NCBI GenBank assembly: GCA_028673005.1
Contig: CM054113.1
Location: forward strand, 176,869,956-176,933,955
From: Tanypteryx hageni
Taxonomy: Eukaryota; Arthropoda; Insecta; Odonata; Petaluridae
Direction: 5' to 3'
Length of the DNA: 64,000 nucleotides
Each line of letters starts with the position of its first letter. Position 1 is the stretch's first letter. The notes under the pieces were generated by a model. The model saw nothing but the letters and a program-made list of their open reading frames with translations, was not told where the DNA came from and ran no database searches. This document shows positions 58,535 through 64,000 of the stretch, piece after piece. The position numbers were made by a program, and so were the translations under genes.

Positions 58535-58667
58535 CAGTGACGTACCGGAAAAATCAAAGTTGAAGTCACGGAAAAAAATTGAAGGGCCTAGCGAAAAATA
58601 TATTGGCTCGCTTGGGCTACAGGCTCCCCGCCGCGCGAGGTTTGCGGGGGTGTCAGGTACGCCACTG
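58535..58667. mobile_element. Minimal hAT MITE, 133 bp
   Basis: Ends CAGTGACGTACC and GGTACGCCACTG are inverted repeats with one mismatch. Flanks GGTGTCAC (58527-58534) and GGTGTCCC (58668-58675) match at 7 of 8. The CAGTG(G/A)CGTA start resembles the ends of the ZMYM1-type hAT at 33144-36004, which may have been its transposase source. Confidence 0.82.
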
Positions 58668-58675
58668 GGTGTCCC

Positions 58676-59440
58676 TAATATGAATTTCCGCAAACATATC
58701 GAAAAATATTTTGTTGATCCGTAATAGTAATTGGGGGTTTATATGAAAAATTTAAATTTTTTATGAGTGTTCAACTTCGAATTTTAAATAAGAAAGGGTA
58801 TACGTTTTTTATCACTTTTAATGCACTACAAATAACGTGATATTTTGAATGTTTTTGGAATCAAAATAAAGGTAAATTACTCTAAAAGCAAAGACGTAAA
58901 ATAGTATTCCCTAATAAATAAGGAATCTGTAACTTTTATAAACAAATATGGAGTCTCGGTAACAGAAGATATTACAATTTTTGGAGGTTAGAATGCGTGA
59001 TATTTACTGGAATAATCGAACTTCATAATTCTATATATGGAGACGCATGTTAAGTTTTCACTGTAAATTATCATAGCGATTTGTCTATAAATTAAAAGCA
59101 AACAAATACCTATGGAAAATTCTGTATAAAATATTTCAAATAGATAATTTTTGTTGTAACTAATTCATGAATCTCAGGAGAAAATTGGTTAAATTTAGTA
59201 CCTTGGGAATTATAATTTCTGTTCGAAATACAAGAATGATAAATGAATAATTAAAGTGAAGCTAATAATAATATGGACCTGGTGCATTGCATTTTACCAG
59301 GAATTTTCGTCGTCTTTAGCTAATGTATTTCATTTCACCTCTTGTTAAAATTATAGCATTCATCATTTTTTGAACAAAAAACAACTTTTACATGGAAAGG
59401 ATTTAAGTTTAGTGAGTTAAGAAAAACAAATATGCTATCA
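58676..59440. other. No gene recognised; AT-rich
   Basis: AT-rich unique DNA without motif. Confidence 0.45.
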
Positions 59441-59720
59441 ATTCAAGAACGAGCAATTTAAAAAATATACTTGCCATAGGTATCTTCAATAGCAACAACA
59501 CGGTTAAAAACCCATATGCGCATTTCGACTACGAAGCAGCCGTCTTCAGTGATGATTCACTGAAAATAGATTCTGCGAATTCGTAGCAAAAATGCACATA
59601 TGGTTTTTTTAAAAAACTTTGTTGTGGATATTGGATATTACCTAAGGCAAGTATATTTTTAAATTGCTTGTTCTTGAAAAATTTCAGCCATAAGACGAGC
59701 TCAATAGTTCCCCGTTGAAT
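59441..59720. mobile_element. Foldback-like element, 8-9 bp target duplication
   Basis: TGCTATCA lies on both sides (59433-59440 and 59721-59728). Inverted arms of about 80 bp begin at TTCAAGAAC(G/A)AGCAATTT and include AAATATACTTGCC, CATATG(C/T)GCATTT and the GCAGCCGTCTTCA centre. The right side carries about 38 bp more (GCCATAAGACGAGCTC...GTTGAAT) than the left. The 20210-20432 copy shows the same asymmetry in opposite orientation. The minus frame crossing it (59529-60158) is not a gene. Confidence 0.75.
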
Positions 59721-60100
59721 TGCTATCACTAGCAATGATAATAAAGGATTCCGATGAAAAAATATTGCTCTATTAAAGTTTTGTAATTTGAATATAATAA
59801 ATGTCCGCTTTGCACTCGAAACGCCTCTCAGTAATAGAAAATGATTCGGTTTATTTTCTTGCAAAACCCTTAGTGAAATAAACCGACGGCACATTAAAAA
59901 AAGTGAGAATCGCGGCATATTTTGATTGTTTCTGCGCCATCCGTGCTTTAGAAGACGCTCTAATTCGTTTTTAACAAACTTTTGCTCCGAGTAATGACAA
60001 GCCGACTCGCACTTTTCTGATTTAATTAATTTTTCCCTCGAGGAAACCCGCAAAAAAACCAAATGGGATATGTAATGGACGACGCTCCGTTTTGGGTGCA

Positions 60101-60136
<36 letters not shown>

Positions 60137-62069
60137 TCCTATAACGTAAGGCTTTCACGTTCGGAGAGATGCATACTCTCTCACTTAAATTCGGCGGACA
60201 CAGATTTTCTGTCGCCGTTTCCTGATTTGGTCGTTTGTATGCCGGAGAGGTGGAATTATCTCACCCCCTCCTCACTCTTAAAACAGAGAATTGGAACGGC
60301 AGCAGCAGATTTCACCGCGTTGCCAGAGAGTTATTAACAGCCTAGATATTGCGCGGAGCCCGGAGGCTGCGCAATTCCATTCCTTAGCATTATAGGGGCT
60401 CGGTGGATCGATGGAATTCTGCGGAAATATTTAGAAACAATTTGCTTCTCGAGGTCGTTTAGGGTCCGTATTTACTGCGAACTAATTCGCTCTCTCGCTT
60501 CCTATAACTTTCAACATTCGAACGCGAACGGCTAAATCATTACGCGTTATTCATTATAAATTAAAATGAGAAATGGGCTTCCGTAATATGCGGAATGGAC
60601 GCTATACGAGAAACGGTTATATTTTCTGGAGCTTTAATTACTGGTAAAAAATAAACGAAGTAAAGTTTGATGACGAGAAAGTGTGAAATTCTTGAAATGG
60701 AGTATCATGTAATATTTTATATTATTTTGGGACTTAATTTTACTTAATTACTGGGAAGAAAACTTGTTAATTATTAAGTGTTTTATGATTCAGTTAAATA
60801 TTATTTATTTTATACGAACTAATCGCATATAAGCTTCAAGGATAAACTATTTTTTCCAAGAATATGAAAGTATAATTATAACAAATAAATTATTCTTCTA
60901 GAAACTCTATAATGTATAAACTCAATTTATTCACATTTTCTTTGACTACTTTACTCTGAATGTCATGATTCACGCTGGTATTTTTCAAGTTTCTCAGTTG
61001 AAACGATTTTATAAAGCAGCATTTAAAATGTTCTTGCTAAATAAACAGCAAAATAATGGCGTATATTTATAATACATTCCCACCTTTACTTTCTCGCCAA
61101 CCGTCAACGGTTCAAATTCCCTCACGCAACCCAACAGATCCCACGCTTCTTCCAGAGCTACTGATGATGAGAGCTTGGCTCTCGAAATACTTATTTAGCG
61201 CTTGATTCTTCTTGCTAAATCCTTTGTTTGTTTACGGTCGGAGTTGACTAGTCAGGTCACATTTTAAATAGCAAAGAAGTTTTATTTTTTCCTTTATTTA
61301 ATTCTATAGATTTATTTCTTTCTTGCTTGCAACGAGTATGATTTTTTAAAATGTTATTTTTACTGTAAATTATTTTCGTGAATTTCTCTCGCTATAATGT
61401 GGGTTTGCAGTATCAATTCAATTTTATGATGCAATGAAAATGTGTTTTGAAATTACAGAGACGTGTCGTGGATTAACGTTTATACAGTTGAATGAAATTT
61501 GTGAATGAGATCAATATAGACTGAAATTTATTAAATAGTTGATGGAAGCATGTAATACTCCCACAGAATATAAATGGTTAAATAATTAGTAGCTGACGAA
61601 TGTTTATTGTAATTGTGCCGGAGTATTTCACGACAAAGTTTTATGTTTGTTAAAGATCGTTTTATTTGGCTTTGTATATAAAAAGAAAATTTTAATACTG
61701 AATCAAGATAAAAATGTTCTCTGAGTAAGGTCTGCTTGTTGAATGTACTTGTTTAATCAATACTATTCATCGTGCCGTGTCATCATCCATCAACATAACC
61801 CGAGCTTAAAAGACTATTTATCAATCAAAACCATTCTTGCGTCGCCATCATCTAAAGTCAAAAATAATACGATTAAGCAAAAATTCATCGCGTCCTTAGG
61901 AGAACCGGCACTATTAATAACCGCCATTAAAAAAATAAATAATTAGACGACGGAAGGTTCGGAGATTTACACGAAAACCAAACCAACCCTGATGTTTTAA
62001 TATTGACTCGGACGTCGTTGGGATCCTTTAACACTTAATTAGCCCGCATGGCTCAGGGCAGGTGACGGA
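59721..62069. other. No gene recognised
   Basis: 59.8-60.6 kb is CG-richer. From 60.6 kb to 62.0 kb the sequence is AT-rich and unique. No RNA gene, exon or transposon motif recognised. Confidence 0.45.
60102..60131. repeat. (TC)n microsatellite
   Basis: A 28-30 bp TCTCTC run on the plus strand. Confidence 0.95.
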
Positions 62070-62115
62070 GAGAGATAAAGAGAGAGAGAGAGAGAGAGGG
62101 GGGGGGGGGAGAGAT
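62070..62115 (+). repeat. (GA)n followed by a G homopolymer
   Basis: A GAGAGAGA tract runs into 12 consecutive G and then GAGAGATAG. Confidence 0.9.
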
Positions 62116-62429
62116 AGTTTTAGCGAATCGAAAAGAGAGGAAGGGGGCATTCGTGGGAGGGAGGATATATAAGGGTCCGGAGGGTGAAAACGAACGAGGC
62201 TTGTTGCACGTTTGGCAGAGGGAAGGGAATGTGGGAGGCGCCAGGAAACGCGAGAGACTTAAGGGTTTAATGCGATTATGAAGCCCCGTCCCACCATTTA
62301 TTTCTCCCGGCGTCGTCGAAACCTCCACCCCATCCAATTTTCCAGTTTCTCCACACTCTTCTTCTCCTGCTCGTACCTCTTCAGCCCTCTTTTTTGCAGA
62401 CGGGCATTTATTCCTCAAGTCTTTCACAC

Positions 62430-62912
62430 AACCCATCCCCACTCCATCCCACCCACCCCACTCCCTTCCACCCACCCCCACTCCCTTCCACCCACCCCAC
62501 TCCCTTCAACCCACCCCCACTCCCTTCCACCCACCCCCATTCCTTCCATCCACCCCCACTCCCTTCCACCCACCCCCACTCCCTTCCAACCACCTCCACT
62601 CCCTTTCACTTACCCCCACTCCCTTCCACCCACCCCCAATCCCTTTCACCCACCCCCATTCCTTCCACCCACCCCCATTCCTTCCACCCACCCCCACTCC
62701 CTTCCACCCACCCCCACTCCCTTCCACCCACCCCCCACTCCCTTCCACCCACCCCCCACTCCCTTCCACCCACCCCCACTCCATTCCACCCACCCCCATT
62801 CCTTCCACCCACCCCCACTCCCTTCCACCCACCCCCACCACCTTCCACCCACCCCCACCACCTTCCACCCACCCCCACTCCCTTCCACTCACCCCCACTC
62901 CCTTCTACCCTC
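62430..62912. repeat. 20-bp minisatellite, about 24 units, strand-asymmetric C/G
   Basis: The unit ACTCCCTTCCACCCACCCCC repeats with a 20-bp period. Occasional units are 19 or 21 bp long, and variants read ACCACC for ACTCCC. The plus strand is almost free of G; the minus strand has runs of 5, 3, 2 and 3 G per unit, suited to G-quadruplex folding. Because the unit contains no stop codon, it leaves all three plus frames and several minus frames open. The resulting Pro/His/Thr or Gly/Trp/Val proteins (e.g. 62278-62964 plus) are artefacts of the repeat. Confidence 0.95.
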
Positions 62913-64000
62913 CCTAACATCCCGCACTATCTCTCATAGTATTTTCATGTCCCCTAAAAGGTGACGCGTAAAGGGCTCGGGGTTAGGCCGACGGAGAAAG
63001 GGAGTGACGGAGGACGTGGGGTGAGAGCGTAAGGGAGGGGAAGGACCCCTTCCTATATTGGGTTAGGTACATAGGAAGCTACTGCTTCTCCTCCTGCAGA
63101 GGGTACAAGGAGAGGTGTTAAGGGGAAAGGGGGAGAAGGGGGAAAGTGGGGAGGGTACGAAGAGGAGGAAGAAGTAGGTTTAGCATGGCACAGATGCTAG
63201 CCCCTCCAAACTTATTTAACCCAAGGGTTTCATGTGTGTGCAAGAGAGAGAGAGAGAGTTCAATTTTTCTCTCTCTGTCTCCGCAGAAATAAAGAGGGGT
63301 TTGAATAATGAAATTCTCATTTCCCCATAGGATACGATTATTTTTTCCTGTGCTCGCATAAAGTAGCACAAAGAAATACATAATGATATCTCCTTCTCCT
63401 CCACCTTCCGCTTCTCTCTATGTGTTTTTCTTTCTGTCGCGAAGGAAGATGGAGTGGGAGGAAGAGGTGGAGTTAATAATTGGGTTAGGTGTTTGGAGTC
63501 GAGGGGGGTTAGGGTGTTGTTGGGGTGTGAGGAGGAAAGTAGGGTGGTAGTCGAGCAGAGTAAATACCCTTCTGGCCGACCGTTGCCGTGGTTGCGGGAT
63601 TGAAATCCACCGGAGGCTAGGGGCGAGTTTTGAGGTTGATGTGATTGGTCCCTAGTTTGAACCTGGTTCACTTAAGTCATTAGCGCGGGGATAATCAAGG
63701 TAAAGCGAGAGGTGAGGGGGTTGAGGGCTTTATGGCTGCGTGCGTTGACCATCGGGGACTTGTGTCAATTTCTCGGCCGACCGTAACGAATGAGGGGAGA
63801 AAAACGAAACGTTAGAAAAATATACTTCTTCGAACGATAGGAAATTAAATTATTCTGGTTAAAATAATCGTGCTCTCTCTAGTGATAGAAAATGCGCGGA
63901 AAAACAATTGCGCGCGGTCGATGTGGCCGTTAATGTTTTTATCGCGTGCGATGCTCACGCGCGTGAGGGATCTAATTATGCTGCGCCAAGGTTTCTGCGT
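62913..64000. other. No gene recognised; G-rich and CG-richer end
   Basis: 62960-63190 is GGGAG/AGGGG-rich, 63240-63260 is a short GA run, and 63700-64000 is CG-rich with GCGCGC motifs. Minus-strand frames at 63118-63671 are low-complexity. No supported exon; the window ends inside this segment. Confidence 0.45.

Noticed and set aside
59529..60158. 209-codon minus-strand ORF
   Set aside because: It begins in a (TC)n run (repeated RE residues) and ends inside a foldback MITE, with no family motif.
62278..62964. 228-codon proline/histidine/threonine-rich ORF
   Set aside because: It is created by a stop-free 20-bp minisatellite. All three plus frames and several minus frames are open across it, and the non-repeat N-terminus has no motif.

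Overview
The window reads as animal, most likely arthropod, nuclear DNA. It is AT-rich and intron-like or intergenic. It carries (TA)n, (GA)n and (CA)n tracts, and its transposon mix (Helitron, Penelope-like, RTE-like LINE, hAT and pogo-like elements, many MITEs) is typical of arthropod genomes. I could not assign a species. No complete host protein-coding gene, rRNA or true tRNA is visible. The only host-gene signal I would defend is one possible spliced exon at 46128-46295 (+). All recognisable coding sequence is decayed transposon protein.

Layout: 1-2.3 kb holds nothing recognised. 2.3-5.8 kb is a transposon graveyard: a Helitron helicase scrap, a Penelope-like reverse transcriptase, and a pogo-type DDE transposase with a C-terminal zinc-binding tail. 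5.8-8.1 kb is mostly unique. 8.1-15 kb is a repeat complex. Its core is a minus-strand Helitron (10232-12545) whose two ends can be read, with a 145-bp internal minisatellite, and it is flanked by inverted copies of a separate ~700-bp repeat (called family B here). 15-19.4 kb is unique. 19.4-22.4 kb is a 5'-truncated RTE-like LINE broken by four later events: a short element with 8-9 bp target duplications, a 636-bp palindromic element full of GGTAAATGT motifs, a (TA)n expansion, and a fragment ending in a Helitron 3' terminus.

22.4-33 kb is unique sequence with MITEs, a tRNA-derived SINE remnant and small tandem repeats. 33.1-36.0 kb is a full-length but degenerate ZMYM1-type hAT transposon. 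37.9-40.0 kb has hAT ends and a tandem Helitron composite related to the 10-12.5 kb element. 41.5-42.2 kb is a deleted hAT with a surviving dimerisation domain. 42.2-46.6 kb is unique and includes the candidate exon. 46.7-49.2 kb has a pogo-like MITE and a second large hAT (GTF2IRD2/ZBED-like, minus strand) with a nested hAT MITE. 49-60 kb carries several more MITEs and two hairpins. 62.4-62.9 kb is a 20-bp C-rich/G-rich minisatellite with G-quadruplex potential on the minus strand.

There is no operon-like or pathway logic. The interest lies in nested insertions, target-site duplications and unclassified palindromic repeats. Identifications of protein families rest on recalled family motifs, not on database searches.
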